Assembly (NCBI GenBank): GCA_002774555.1
Contig: PEYC01000032.1
Location: 1-26,916 of the forward strand
Reading direction: 5' to 3'
DNA length: 26,916 nt
From: Candidatus Nealsonbacteria bacterium CG08_land_8_20_14_0_20_36_22
GTDB lineage: Bacteria > Patescibacteriota > Minisyncoccia > Minisyncoccales > GWA2-38-27
The translations under genes and the position numbers were made by a program. The notes beneath the pieces are model-generated. The model was given only the letters and a program-made list of their open reading frames with translations, ran no database searches and was not told the DNA's origin. This document shows, piece after piece, positions 8,474-16,983 of this stretch (positions are counted from its first letter, which is position 1; each line of letters starts with the position of its first letter).

Positions 8474-9388
8474 TTATTTTTTAAAAAAAGTTTTTTGCAA
8501 CACTCTTACTATTATAGCCAACAGCCAAGCAGGCGATGACAACACTTTCAGCCAAAGACTAAAATAGGGATAAAAAGCCGGCAAAGAACCCAAAAAACGG
8601 TAGCAATAGCGAAAAGCAAGAAATGTCTTTTGTTTTTTTAATCCCTGTTCAGTAAGAATCCAATCAGCATCCTTTGGAGAAAAAGCATAAAAAGGACTGC
8701 CTAATAATTCCAGGTTCTTTTGGAGTTCTTTGCCTCTCTTTATTCCCTCAGGATAATGAAAATAATCATGGTTTTGATGAATAGCTTTAATCAGCTGAGT
8801 GCCGTCTATCAAAGGAACTCCTAAAGAACGAGCTCGATAAAGAAACCAATTATCCCAACCATCGCGGCCAACAACAAAAGAAAGCAAGCCGTGCTGAAAA
8901 CGACGGGGGAAAACAAAACAATCAGTTCCAACAGGACCAATCCCCTCTTTGCTTAAACGTTCCTTTAGTTTATCTTTCCAATTAATTTCATCAAATTGAA
9001 TTGCCTCTTTAATATCAAGGTTCCACCGCTGGCTTACCATTAAGAAAGAAGAAAAAGATTTTCTCGCTTGTTGAACCGCTCTCATAAAATCGTCTGTCAG
9101 AATAATATCGCTATTAACATAAACCAGGAGATTATTATTGGCTTGTTCTTTGGCTGAATTAAATACTGAATCCAAGAACGGTGTCCCAAATTCGTTTTTC
9201 TTAATATCGGGGATATGCCGAACATTAAATTCCTTTGCTGTTTCGGCTATGCCATCTTCTTCACCGAAAAGAATAATTTCACATTTTGGTTTAAGTAAAA
9301 GCCAACTTTGGATGGCGTTTCGCTGAATAACATTAATAGGACCCGAGAATGGTTTAGGAATGGTAAATATAGAAACTTTAGGATTCAT
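8474..9388 (-). CDS. GT-A-like glycosyltransferase of uncertain family
   Basis: 304 residues. The N-terminal half has alternating strand-helix segments (VSIFTIPKPFSG, CEIILFGEEDGIAETAKEF) leading to NNNLLVYVNSDIILTDDF (about residues 85-102). Its SD pair sits where GT-A enzymes have the DxD metal site. Next come GTDCFVFPRRF and GRDGWDNWFLYRARSLGVPL, which look like an acceptor or donor loop ending with the IHQNHDYFHY histidines. The C terminus is hydrophobic (about 270-300), perhaps a membrane-anchoring helix. It overlaps the fcl gene end by 11 bp. I cannot assign a CAZy family with confidence; a GT2-like clan member is the best guess. Confidence 0.65.
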   Translation of the reverse strand: MNPKVSIFTIPKPFSGPINVIQRNAIQSWLLLKPKCEIILFGEEDGIAETAKEFNVRHIPDIKKNEFGTPFLDSVFNSAKEQANNNLLVYVNSDIILTDDFMRAVQQARKSFSSFLMVSQRWNLDIKEAIQFDEINWKDKLKERLSKEGIGPVGTDCFVFPRRFQHGLLSFVVGRDGWDNWFLYRARSLGVPLIDGTQLIKAIHQNHDYFHYPEGIKRGKELQKNLELLGSPFYAFSPKDADWILTEQGLKKQKTFLAFRYCYRFLGSLPAFYPYFSLWLKVLSSPAWLLAIIVRVLQKTFFKK

Positions 9389-10319
9389 ATTTTAAAAACC
9401 ATTTAATGGTTTTTATAAGTCCTTCTTTAAAATTAGTTCTTGCTTTAAAGTTGAATTCTTTTTCTGCTCTTAAGACATCAAGACAACGTCTGGGCTGACC
9501 ATCAGGTTTAGAGACATCCCAACGAACCTCTCCTTTAAAATCCATAAGTTTGCAAATTAATTCAGCCAGGTCTTTTATTGAGATTTCCAGTTCCGAACCT
9601 AAATTTACTGGCTCTGATTTATTATATTTCTCAGTAGCTAATATAATTCCTTCAGCCGCATCTTCCACATACAAAAATCCTCGGCTTGCCTTGCCAGTTC
9701 CCCAAACTTTAATATAATCTCTACCCTGTTTTTGAGCCCGTGAAATCTCACAGATTAGGGCAGCCATAACATGGGAAGATTTTGGGTCAAAATTATCACC
9801 GGGACCAAAAAGATTCAAAGGTAAAAGATAAATCGCATTAAAACCATACTGTTGTCTATAGGCCTGGGCTTGAACCAAAAGCATTTTTTTGGCTAAACCG
9901 TAAGGAGCGTTTGTCTCTTCGGGATATCCCTTCCACAAGTCATCTTCTTTAAAAGGAACCGGAGTAAATTTTGGATAAGCGCATACCGTACCTATTGCTA
10001 CAAACTTTTCTACTCTGGCTTGACGAGCTGCTTCCATCATCTGCACTCCCATTATAATATTGTCGTAAAAAAGCTCTCCTGGTTTTTCTTTATTAAATCC
10101 AATGCCGCCTACTTTAGCTGCTAAATGTATAACAATATCCTGCGCTTCCACTGCTTTTTGGCAATCTTCCCATTTTCTTAAATCTAATTCTTCAATCGTG
10201 GGTAAAAATAGATTTTCTTTTGGAATTTTTCTTTTCTCTAATAAATTCTTAACCAAATGTTTTCCTAAAAATCCATGAGCGCCAGTAATTAAAATTTTCT
10301 TTTCTTTAAGATTTATCAT
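9378..10319 (-). CDS. fcl: GDP-L-fucose synthase (epimerase/reductase)
   Basis: It converts GDP-4-keto-6-deoxy-D-mannose to GDP-L-fucose by 3,5-epimerisation and NADPH reduction. At 313 residues it is the usual length. The Rossmann motif is GAHGFLG (13-19). The catalytic set shows TVCAYPKF (T111, C113) and the YxxxK pair in APYGLAKKM (Y140, K144), and GSGDNFDP-like NLFGPGDNFDP is present. It lies directly downstream of gmd with a 2-bp gap, and together they complete GDP-fucose synthesis from GDP-mannose. No enzyme making GDP-mannose (ManB/ManC) is in the window. Confidence 0.93.
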   Translation of the reverse strand: MINLKEKKILITGAHGFLGKHLVKNLLEKRKIPKENLFLPTIEELDLRKWEDCQKAVEAQDIVIHLAAKVGGIGFNKEKPGELFYDNIIMGVQMMEAARQARVEKFVAIGTVCAYPKFTPVPFKEDDLWKGYPEETNAPYGLAKKMLLVQAQAYRQQYGFNAIYLLPLNLFGPGDNFDPKSSHVMAALICEISRAQKQGRDYIKVWGTGKASRGFLYVEDAAEGIILATEKYNKSEPVNLGSELEISIKDLAELICKLMDFKGEVRWDVSKPDGQPRRCLDVLRAEKEFNFKARTNFKEGLIKTIKWFLKYES

Positions 10320-10321
10320 AT

Positions 10322-11374
10322 TTAATCAATTTTCCACCATTTATTTGGGAATTTTTCTTTTAAAGTTTTATCCCCTTCTCCTGAAGGATTTAATCCTAAT
10401 TTCCGAAAATCAGCATCAATCATTATTTTCACTAATTCCTGAAATTTTATTTTTGGCTCCCAGCCCAATTCTTTTTTAGATTTTGAAGCATCTCCGATTA
10501 AAACCTCTACTTCAGCTGGCCTGAAATAACGGGGGTCAATTTCTACATATGGCTGCCAATCGCCAAGACCGGCGTATTTAAACGCCTCTTCTAAAAACTC
10601 TTTAACTGAATGGCTTTCGCCGGTGGCAACCACATAATCTTCCGGATTTTCTTGCTGAAGTATTAAATACATTGCCTCAATATACTCTGGGGCATAACCC
10701 CAATCCCTTTTTGCGTCAAGATTCCCTAAATATATTTTTTTCTCTATTCCGGCTTTAATTCTAGCGATAGCGCGGCTAATCTTTCGAGTAACAAAAGTTG
10801 GACCACGACGGGGTCCTTCGTGATTAAATAAAATTCCATTACAAGCGAAAATTCCATATGCTTCTCTATAAAGTCTAGTTATATAGTAAGAAAAAACCTT
10901 AGCGCAAGCATAAGGACTTCTCGGATGAAAAGGAGTATTTTCATTTTGGGGCGGCAAAGAAAAACCAAACATCTCGCTACTCGCCGCGTTGTAAAATTTT
11001 ATTGGCAAACCCGAGTTTTTAATTGCTTCAAGAATTCTTAATGTCCCCAGAGCATCTGTATTAACGGTATACTCTGGCATATCAAAACTAACCCTTACAT
11101 GGGATTGAGCTCCTAAATGGTAAATCTCGTCGGGTTTAATTTGATTAACTAACCTTTCAATGTTACCAGTATCAGTCAAGTCGCCATAATGCAAAAATAA
11201 CCTCATTCCATTAAGATGGGGGTCTTGATAAAGATGGTCAATACGGGAAGTGTTAAAAGTGCTGGCTCGCCTAATTATTCCGTGAACCTCATAACTTTTT
11301 AATAAAAGAAATTCGGTTAAATAAGAACCATCCTGGCCAGTAATTCCTGTAATTAGGGCTTTTTTAATCTTCAT
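10322..11374 (-). CDS. gmd: GDP-mannose 4,6-dehydratase
   Basis: It converts GDP-D-mannose to GDP-4-keto-6-deoxy-D-mannose, the substrate of the Fcl enzyme encoded next. 350 residues, full length. It has the NADP-binding GITGQDGSYL motif (residues 10-19), the RRASTFNTSRIDHLY nucleotide-binding segment, the catalytic Ser-Glu in NAASSEMFG (S133, E134), and YACAKVF (Y155, K159). It also has GPRRGPTFVTRKI and KRDWGYAPEYIEAMY, which are typical of Gmd and distinguish it from RmlB. The start overlaps the upstream aminotransferase gene by 11 bp. Confidence 0.96.
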   Translation of the reverse strand: MKIKKALITGITGQDGSYLTEFLLLKSYEVHGIIRRASTFNTSRIDHLYQDPHLNGMRLFLHYGDLTDTGNIERLVNQIKPDEIYHLGAQSHVRVSFDMPEYTVNTDALGTLRILEAIKNSGLPIKFYNAASSEMFGFSLPPQNENTPFHPRSPYACAKVFSYYITRLYREAYGIFACNGILFNHEGPRRGPTFVTRKISRAIARIKAGIEKKIYLGNLDAKRDWGYAPEYIEAMYLILQQENPEDYVVATGESHSVKEFLEEAFKYAGLGDWQPYVEIDPRYFRPAEVEVLIGDASKSKKELGWEPKIKFQELVKIMIDADFRKLGLNPSGEGDKTLKEKFPNKWWKID

Positions 11375-12458
11375 AAAATTTTCCTATTTTGTTACAAATG
11401 TAAATAATGTCTTGTTGCTCTAAAAATGGATGAACGGGCAATGATAATATTTTAGATATTTTTTTGTCTAAAACTGGAAGATTTAATTTATTAAATTCGC
11501 TAAAACATTTCTGTTGATGGATTGGAACAGGATAATGAATCATTGTTGGGATATTGTTTTTATTTAAATAAACCTTTAAATCATCTCTTTTATCTGCCTC
11601 TATCACAAATAAATGATAAACGTGATTAGCTCTTTTTCTTATTTTTGGCAAATTTATTTGTTTAATATGGCGAAGTAATTGAAAATATTGAACAGCGATT
11701 TGTCTTCTTTTCTCATTATATTCTTCCAGATGCCTTAGCTGAACTAAAAGTATCGCTGCTTGTAATTCATCTAATCGGCTGTTTAAACCGCATATTTCAT
11801 GTTGATATTTATTTTTCTGACCATAGTTTCTTATCATCTTAGATTTTTCATATAATTCAAAGTTATCGGTAACAATAGCGCCGCCATCGCCAAAACCTGC
11901 TAAATTTTTTGTGGGATAAAAGCTGAAACACCCGGCATGTCCAAAGGTCCCAAGTTTTTTCCCGTTGTATTCCGCTCCATGAGCCTGAGCGCAATCCTCT
12001 ATTAGATATAAATTATTTTTCTGAGCAATCTTTTTAATATTCTCAATATCTACTGATTGGCCATAAAGATGAACGGGTAATATCGCTTTTGTTTTTTTAG
12101 TAATTTTCTCTTTTATTTTAGAAGCATCCAAGTGATAATAATCATCAATATCAACAAAAACTGGATTAGCCCCTACCGCTTTAATTGCTAAACCGGTAGC
12201 TATAGCTGAATGAGAGGTAGTAATAACTTCGTCTCCTCTTTTTATTCCCAAAGCCATTAATGAAATCTGAATTGCTTCAAAGCCATTGCCCACTCCTACG
12301 CAGTATTTGCTTTTTAAATAATCAGCGAATTCTATTTCAAATTTATTTACTTTGCTTCCCAATATATACCAGCCCGATTCTAAAACCTCTTTTATCGCGC
12401 TATCAATCTCATCTCTTAGAAAATAATATTGTTTTTTAAAATCATTAAATAAAATCAT
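11364..12458 (-). CDS. FdtB/QdtB-like dTDP-3-amino-3,6-dideoxyhexose transaminase
   Basis: A DegT/DnrJ-family PLP aminotransferase, 364 residues. The Schiff-base lysine is in CFSFYPTKNLAGFGDGG (K184) and the PLP aspartate in LIEDCAQAHGAEY (D155). The N terminus (LFNDFKKQYYFLRDEIDSAI), the PVHLYGQ segment and the MIRNYGQKNKYQHEICGLN segment match the pattern of FdtB/QdtB, which aminate the 3-keto sugar. Its upstream neighbour is an FdtA-like 3,4-ketoisomerase (4-bp overlap), so pathway and position agree. This aminotransferase is distinct from the one at the far left of the operon. Whether the product is Fuc3N or Qui3N depends on the isomerase and cannot be decided here. Confidence 0.9.
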   Translation of the reverse strand: MILFNDFKKQYYFLRDEIDSAIKEVLESGWYILGSKVNKFEIEFADYLKSKYCVGVGNGFEAIQISLMALGIKRGDEVITTSHSAIATGLAIKAVGANPVFVDIDDYYHLDASKIKEKITKKTKAILPVHLYGQSVDIENIKKIAQKNNLYLIEDCAQAHGAEYNGKKLGTFGHAGCFSFYPTKNLAGFGDGGAIVTDNFELYEKSKMIRNYGQKNKYQHEICGLNSRLDELQAAILLVQLRHLEEYNEKRRQIAVQYFQLLRHIKQINLPKIRKRANHVYHLFVIEADKRDDLKVYLNKNNIPTMIHYPVPIHQQKCFSEFNKLNLPVLDKKISKILSLPVHPFLEQQDIIYICNKIGKFYED

Positions 12459-12877
12459 TTTTTAAAATATTCTTTAAAAATCTTATAATCTCTAATATAA
12501 TCATTTTCTTTATAAAAATCTGAGGCTAAAACTAATAAAATTGTATCCCTTTGAAAATTAGTCACTTCTGTCCAAAGCATTTCCCCTAAAAAAATCCCTT
12601 CGTTTGGCTTAGATAATATTATTTCATCTTTATTCACACCATCATCAAGTTTTATTCTTACTAAAGCATTAATGCAAAACAAAACTTGTTTAGTTGTTTT
12701 ATGAGCGTGCTGTGCTCTATTTGTTTTTGGAGGAACATCAAAAATATAATAAAATCTTTTAATGTCAAAAGGAATTTGCTTTTTTATTTCTCCAAAACAA
12801 AGATTACCTCTGTTTTTTTCCGAGATTACAGGAAGTTCTATAAAATAACTATTTTTAGTTTTTATCTTCTTTTTCAC
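12455..12877 (-). CDS. FdtA/QdtA/WxcM-like dTDP-4-keto-6-deoxyglucose 3,4-ketoisomerase
   Basis: A cupin isomerase that moves the keto group from C4 to C3 of dTDP-4-keto-6-deoxyglucose. The motif order is FIELPVISEKNRGNLCFGE, IPFDIKRFYYIFDVPP, the active-site histidines in RAQHAHKTTKQ, IKLDDG, and the C-terminal LVLASDFYKENDYIRDYKIF, all hallmarks of the family. The open frame extends to 12937, but family members begin just before the FIELP segment. I therefore place the start at GTG 12877, giving about 140 residues and a 23-bp overlap with rmlA. No clear Shine-Dalgarno site supports this, so the start is tentative. WxcM-type fused acyltransferase domains are absent. Confidence 0.88.
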   Translation of the reverse strand: MKKKIKTKNSYFIELPVISEKNRGNLCFGEIKKQIPFDIKRFYYIFDVPPKTNRAQHAHKTTKQVLFCINALVRIKLDDGVNKDEIILSKPNEGIFLGEMLWTEVTNFQRDTILLVLASDFYKENDYIRDYKIFKEYFKK

Positions 12878-13604
12878 GGTATTTTTTTTGCATAAAGCAA
12901 GAGGCCTGGAGTAAACTATCAAAAGTACCAGCGTCAAACCATTCTTTTTTAAGTAAAACAGCTTTTAATTTCTCCTCTTTAATATAAAGGTTATTAATAT
13001 AGCTAATTTCGTACTCCCCTCTTTCCGAAGTTGACTGGCCAATCATCTTGTCAAAAACTGTCTTATCATAAATATAAAGACCAGTAACGGCTAGATTAGA
13101 TTTTGGCTTTTGGGGTTTTTCTTCTATTTCTAAAACCTTATTATTTTCATCAACTGTAACTATGCCAAACCTCCGGGGGTCTTCTACTTGTTTGAGAAAA
13201 ACCATAGCCCCTTCTTGAAAATCTCTGATATAGGATGTTAAATCATCTTCAAAAATATTATCACCTAAATACAAAACAGAATTATCCTGGCCAATATAAT
13301 CTTTGGCAATATAAAGACCTTGAGCAATGCCAGATGGTTCATTTTGAATACCATAAACAATCTGAATTTGCTTGCCTGTATTTTTGGAAATAAAACCCTG
13401 GCCAGAACCCAAAAGGTTGACAAAATCATTAATATGCCAAGGTGAGGTAACAATTATTATTCTATCAATGAAAGCTGCGACCAATTTTTCAATAGCATAA
13501 AAAATTAAAGGTTTGTTATAAACCGGCAATAAATGTTTATTTGTAACCTTGGTGATTGGAGAAAGACGAGTGGCAAAGCCACCAGCTAAAATTACTGCTT
13601 TCAT
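12855..13604 (-). CDS. rmlA: glucose-1-phosphate thymidylyltransferase-like sugar nucleotidyltransferase
   Basis: It makes dTDP-glucose from dTTP and glucose-1-phosphate, feeding RmlB (23016-24044). 249 residues, the short form rather than the ~290-residue enterobacterial RmlA; it lacks the C-terminal extension that forms the allosteric site. Motifs are AVILAGGFATRLSPITK (8-19; the common GGxGTRL has Ala in place of the second Gly), NKHLLPVYNKPLI, YLGDNIFEDD with the metal-binding aspartate, RRFGIVTVD, IEEKPQKPKSNLAVTGLYIYD and the WFDAGTFDSLLQA tail. It precedes the fdtA-like and fdtB-like genes, forming one amino-sugar pathway block. rmlC and rmlD are absent, so rhamnose synthesis is not indicated. 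Confidence 0.9.
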   Translation of the reverse strand: MKAVILAGGFATRLSPITKVTNKHLLPVYNKPLIFYAIEKLVAAFIDRIIIVTSPWHINDFVNLLGSGQGFISKNTGKQIQIVYGIQNEPSGIAQGLYIAKDYIGQDNSVLYLGDNIFEDDLTSYIRDFQEGAMVFLKQVEDPRRFGIVTVDENNKVLEIEEKPQKPKSNLAVTGLYIYDKTVFDKMIGQSTSERGEYEISYINNLYIKEEKLKAVLLKKEWFDAGTFDSLLQASCFMQKKYREKEDKN

Positions 13605-14539
13605 TTTTTTATTATTTTTGATATGGTTGGACGAATAATATCTTTATAAATTTCTCTTTTTTTAAATCCAATATGAGAATCAGGAAGAAAAGTTTTAGAT
13701 TTATTCATAACTAATCTCAAAGATTCTAAATAAGGATAGTATATTAATTTTTTTACATTCTTTGAAAGACTATAGCCCCGGACTAATTTAATCAGATTTG
13801 GTCTAAATATAAATAACTGGTGAAAATGATAAAAAATTAAAGGATTATTATCAACATAAACTTTATTATTTTTTTGGGTAATTTTATAATTTTTATAATT
13901 CCAAGGCGCTACCCCCCCACCCTTGTGTTGTAAAACTTTTACTTTCTTAAATCTCTGGGGCCAGTCATTTAAATATAGTTGGTCCCCGAATTTCCCATTT
14001 TTATATCGTTCGGAGCAGCATTCCAAACATTTTTTTCTCCACCAATCCAAGCAATTTATTGCATTCGCGTCATTTTGAAATATTAACATTTCAACATTAT
14101 AAATACCAGACCTTTTTTCCAAATGAACGTACTCTTTAGAATAATTATGCCTGATTATTAGAACAGAGTTATTGCCGAATTCATCATAAATCGGTTTGAG
14201 ACTATTATAAAAAAATAAATCAGCGTCTAGGTAAGCTATGTTTTCCAGATTTGGATATTTCTTTAATAAATAAAGCGGTAAAGAGGAAGTGCAAGTCCAA
14301 CAATATTCTACTGAAGTGCGACTATTTTTAATTGAAAGCAACTCAGGATCTTCAAAATCTTTTAAAGCAATAAGTTCTATGTTTTTTAGATTCATATTTT
14401 TCAAAACAGAATAAACTGTATCGTCCATACATAAAATCCACAATTTAAAATCAGGACAATGTTCAATTAAAGAAGTATGAAGAGCTAAACCCCGATATAA
14501 ATAATTTTTATCAAATAATGTGCAAAAATTATAACGCAT
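13601..14539 (-). CDS. GT8-like glycosyltransferase
   Basis: 312 residues. It opens with NFCTLFDKNYLYRGLALHTSL, typical of GT8-like proteins in which the glycosyltransferase takes stock of a nearby nucleotide sugar. The DxD metal site is in IAYLDADLFFYNSLKPIYDE (D105, D107). Further along are FGDQLYLNDWPQRF and LQHKGGGVAPWNY, which correspond to the late donor/acceptor loops of the fold. The stop overlaps the start of rmlA as ATGA, and the start overlaps the MetW-like gene by 11 bp. It probably adds one sugar to the lipid-linked chain in the cytoplasm. The donor is unknown. Confidence 0.8.
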   Translation of the reverse strand: MRYNFCTLFDKNYLYRGLALHTSLIEHCPDFKLWILCMDDTVYSVLKNMNLKNIELIALKDFEDPELLSIKNSRTSVEYCWTCTSSLPLYLLKKYPNLENIAYLDADLFFYNSLKPIYDEFGNNSVLIIRHNYSKEYVHLEKRSGIYNVEMLIFQNDANAINCLDWWRKKCLECCSERYKNGKFGDQLYLNDWPQRFKKVKVLQHKGGGVAPWNYKNYKITQKNNKVYVDNNPLIFYHFHQLFIFRPNLIKLVRGYSLSKNVKKLIYYPYLESLRLVMNKSKTFLPDSHIGFKKREIYKDIIRPTISKIIKK

Positions 14540-15188
14540 ATTGTTTGGTACATAAATAAATTACAATAGAAGCAAAAAAATTTGGCCAAAACTTTTCTAA
14601 AAAACCGGCAATGTTTCCTTTAATGGTTTTTTCTTTATTAATAAAGGCAACATCAATAATTTTTAGTCCGTTATTTGAACAAAATTCTCTAAAATCTTTT
14701 ATGCTTAACTGATGAATATGTCCTGTGTTATACCAGTTATATCCACCAAGCATTGTCTTGGGCATCCTCCCTTTAAGTAATAACTCTAATCGATTTTTGA
14801 AAAAAGCAAAATTTGGAAAAGAAATTATCTGATATCGGGAAATTCTTTTCATTTCCTGTAAAAGAATTTCTGGATACATTACCATTTGTAAAGTTATATT
14901 ACAAAGAGAAAAATCAAAAGAATTATCGGGAATATCCTCTAATTTAACATCTATTCTTCCTGCCCTACCTCCTAATCCTTTCTTTTTGCAGACGGCTATT
15001 CCGCTTTCTGAAATATCTATGCCGAACTCAAAGATATTCTTTTTCTTTTTTAAAATCGTTAAAAGAGAACAATCACCGCAACCCAAATCAACAACTTTGG
15101 ATTCAGGGGTTATCCATTGCTCAATATACGAATATTCCGGCCTCTCAGATACTTCTTCTTTCCAATTATAGTTTCGATTATCTCTCAT
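14529..15188 (-). CDS. MetW-like SAM-dependent methyltransferase
   Basis: About 219 residues. Motif I is VVDLGCGDCSLLTILKKKK, followed by FEFGIDISESGIAVCKKKGL, DNSFDFSLCNITLQMVMYPE and YQIISFPNFAFFKNRLELLL. The last two segments and the GYNWYNTGHIHQLSIKDF stretch are characteristic of MetW-family proteins. The frame opens at TTG 15197, but ATG 15188 (MRDNRNYNWKEE) is the more plausible start. MetW proteins act with MetX in methionine synthesis, but no MetX is here and the context is glycan assembly, so a sugar- or lipid-modifying role is more likely. Confidence 0.82.
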   Translation of the reverse strand: MRDNRNYNWKEEVSERPEYSYIEQWITPESKVVDLGCGDCSLLTILKKKKNIFEFGIDISESGIAVCKKKGLGGRAGRIDVKLEDIPDNSFDFSLCNITLQMVMYPEILLQEMKRISRYQIISFPNFAFFKNRLELLLKGRMPKTMLGGYNWYNTGHIHQLSIKDFREFCSNNGLKIIDVAFINKEKTIKGNIAGFLEKFWPNFFASIVIYLCTKQYAL

Positions 15189-15233
15189 ATATATCAATAA
15201 TTTTTATCTATAACGCATAAATTAAATCTTTTT

Positions 15234-15905
15234 TTACTTTTTACATTCAAACACAAAAAAGAAATTGGTATTATAATATTCTAATTTATGATGGTATGCT
15301 ATTTGTAATGAATATCTACTTTTTCTAAAAATTGGCAACCAGTAACCATTCATTTTACCTTCTATTAATTGAAATTTAGGTGCCATTAAATCAATAAACT
15401 CTTGATACCTCCAATTATTTACATGGTCTTGATGCGGTCCCTTTTTTTTATATTTATAACAAAAATTATTTGGAATAGATATTATAAGTTTAGTTCCATT
15501 TTTTGAAACTCTATAAATCTCTTCTAATGCTTTATCAAAATTCCTAATATGTTCAAAAACCTCGGTGGATATAATATAATCAATACTATTATCTACTAAT
15601 GGTATGTGCTCAGCTGAGCCAACAAATAAATTTATGTTCTTTCTCTTTTTATACTTGTTCCAAAGATGAGATAAATTGACAATATCAAATCCATAATAAA
15701 TACAATCTGGTTTAATATATTTAATTAATTTTCCTTGTCCTACCCCTATTTCTAAAATAATTCCTTTCTGAATATATTCTTTCATCCATTTTTTAATCTG
15801 ATTTTCAATAAAACCATCTATACAATAATGAGTAAACAATCTCATAAAACTTACATACGGCTTCCCCAGAATTGGGCTTAGTATCTTTTTTATGGTTTTA
15901 TTCAT
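15234..15905 (-). CDS. class I SAM-dependent methyltransferase
   Basis: 223 residues. SAM motif I is ILEIGVGQGKLIKYIK, then YYGFDIVN, the acidic and aromatic DNSIDYIISTEVFEHIRNF region and NGTKLIISIPNNFCYKY. The DHVNNWRYQEFIDLM segment is common in glycan-locus methyltransferases. It stands alone by spacing (7 bp to its upstream neighbour, 36 bp to its downstream neighbour). It may methylate a sugar residue or cap the non-reducing end of the chain; acceptor unknown. Confidence 0.82.
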   Translation of the reverse strand: MNKTIKKILSPILGKPYVSFMRLFTHYCIDGFIENQIKKWMKEYIQKGIILEIGVGQGKLIKYIKPDCIYYGFDIVNLSHLWNKYKKRKNINLFVGSAEHIPLVDNSIDYIISTEVFEHIRNFDKALEEIYRVSKNGTKLIISIPNNFCYKYKKKGPHQDHVNNWRYQEFIDLMAPKFQLIEGKMNGYWLPIFRKSRYSLQIAYHHKLEYYNTNFFFVFECKK

Positions 15906-15912
15906 TGCCTAA

Positions 15913-16983
15913 CTATAAATATTGATTGATAATCTCTGTTAATTTTTGCATTCTAGAAAAGTAATTATGGTCTCTTAATGTTCTTTTTTGGCCAGCTTTG
16001 GCTATTTTTTTTCTTTCCTCTTCGTGATTAAGATAATAATTTATTTTTCCCAACAATTCTTCTTTTGACTTATAGGTTTCTATTTCTCTGCCGAGTTCAA
16101 ACAATTCATTTAAATTATCTTTGTAATCAGTGATTAGCATGGTTCCAACCCCTGTGGACTCGTAAAGCCGCATGTTATTAGCATAGTTTTCTGCTACATC
16201 AATATGACGGTTGATAGATATTTTTGCGTTATAAAGTATATTATACATATTAAGAGCCCAGGATTCACCGTGATATTTATTCTTCATAGAAGGGCTAAGG
16301 AAACGATCCTTAAAACCATAACCCCAAAAATCTATAGGTATATTGTTTTTAACCAAATATTCAAATGTTTCAATAATTTTTTTGTGGTGTCTCGATATGC
16401 CTCCAATAAATACAGCGTTGTATTTTTTATTAGTTTCTTTGAGTTTATCCAATATGGTTTTTTCAAATCCTATCTTGAGATATTCGCTCTTAATTCCCTC
16501 ATTTCTAAATCTTTTAACATAATGAGGAAAGGAAGAAATAATTAAGTGGTATGGTTTAAGATAATTGTTTGGAGGTAATGGACAGGCAATTTGTCCCACC
16601 AATAACTTTATGTATTTTTTAATTTTTTCTAAAAAAGCGGGTTTCAAAATGCCAAGATTCTGGACATAAATTATATCTGGCTTAAATTTTAGGATTTGGG
16701 ATTCTAAGATTTTTGTTATCCAGTTACCTTTAAAATAATTTCTAATTTTTATATTATTCTCTTTTGCCCACTGGCTTTGCAAAATTTCATTGTTAATTAT
16801 AAAATCTTCTGCCTGATGTCCTATTTTTCTAAGATTCTTTGAATAAAAATCAGCAGTGCCGAATTGTTCAGCTAAAAGTAATTCTTTTTGCCTCGTATAG
16901 CTTGTGTTTTTAATTTCCGGGTTCTTGGCATAAAAATCATTTAAGAAATTCTTGTAGTATGTATCAATAATAAAGAATTTCAT
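15913..16983 (-). CDS. CgeB-like GT-B glycosyltransferase
   Basis: 356 residues of GT-B outline. The N-terminal half contains LKFKPDIIYVQNLGIL and a central KYNAVFIGGISRHHKKIIET segment. The C-terminal half has RHIDVAENYANNMRLYESTG, TMLITDYKDNLNELFELGRE and EERKKIAKAGQKRTLRDHNY. This pattern (NMRxYExxGxGxxLITD ... AGQxRTLxxHxY) is the mark of CgeB/Glyco_trans_1_2-type proteins found in spore-coat and capsule loci. The stop of the upstream methyltransferase overlaps its start by 4 bp. It is a cytoplasmic sugar transferase with unknown donor. Confidence 0.85.
   Translation of the reverse strand: MKFFIIDTYYKNFLNDFYAKNPEIKNTSYTRQKELLLAEQFGTADFYSKNLRKIGHQAEDFIINNEILQSQWAKENNIKIRNYFKGNWITKILESQILKFKPDIIYVQNLGILKPAFLEKIKKYIKLLVGQIACPLPPNNYLKPYHLIISSFPHYVKRFRNEGIKSEYLKIGFEKTILDKLKETNKKYNAVFIGGISRHHKKIIETFEYLVKNNIPIDFWGYGFKDRFLSPSMKNKYHGESWALNMYNILYNAKISINRHIDVAENYANNMRLYESTGVGTMLITDYKDNLNELFELGREIETYKSKEELLGKINYYLNHEEERKKIAKAGQKRTLRDHNYFSRMQKLTEIINQYL

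Noticed and set aside
12878..12937. Longer N terminus for the FdtA-like protein
   Set aside because: The extra 20 residues lie inside rmlA and resemble no family member; GTG 12877 gives the usual start.
14529..15219. Repeated TATAACGCAT at 14531 and 15209
   Set aside because: A ten-base match in AT-rich DNA, one copy being coding sequence; no further similarity around it.
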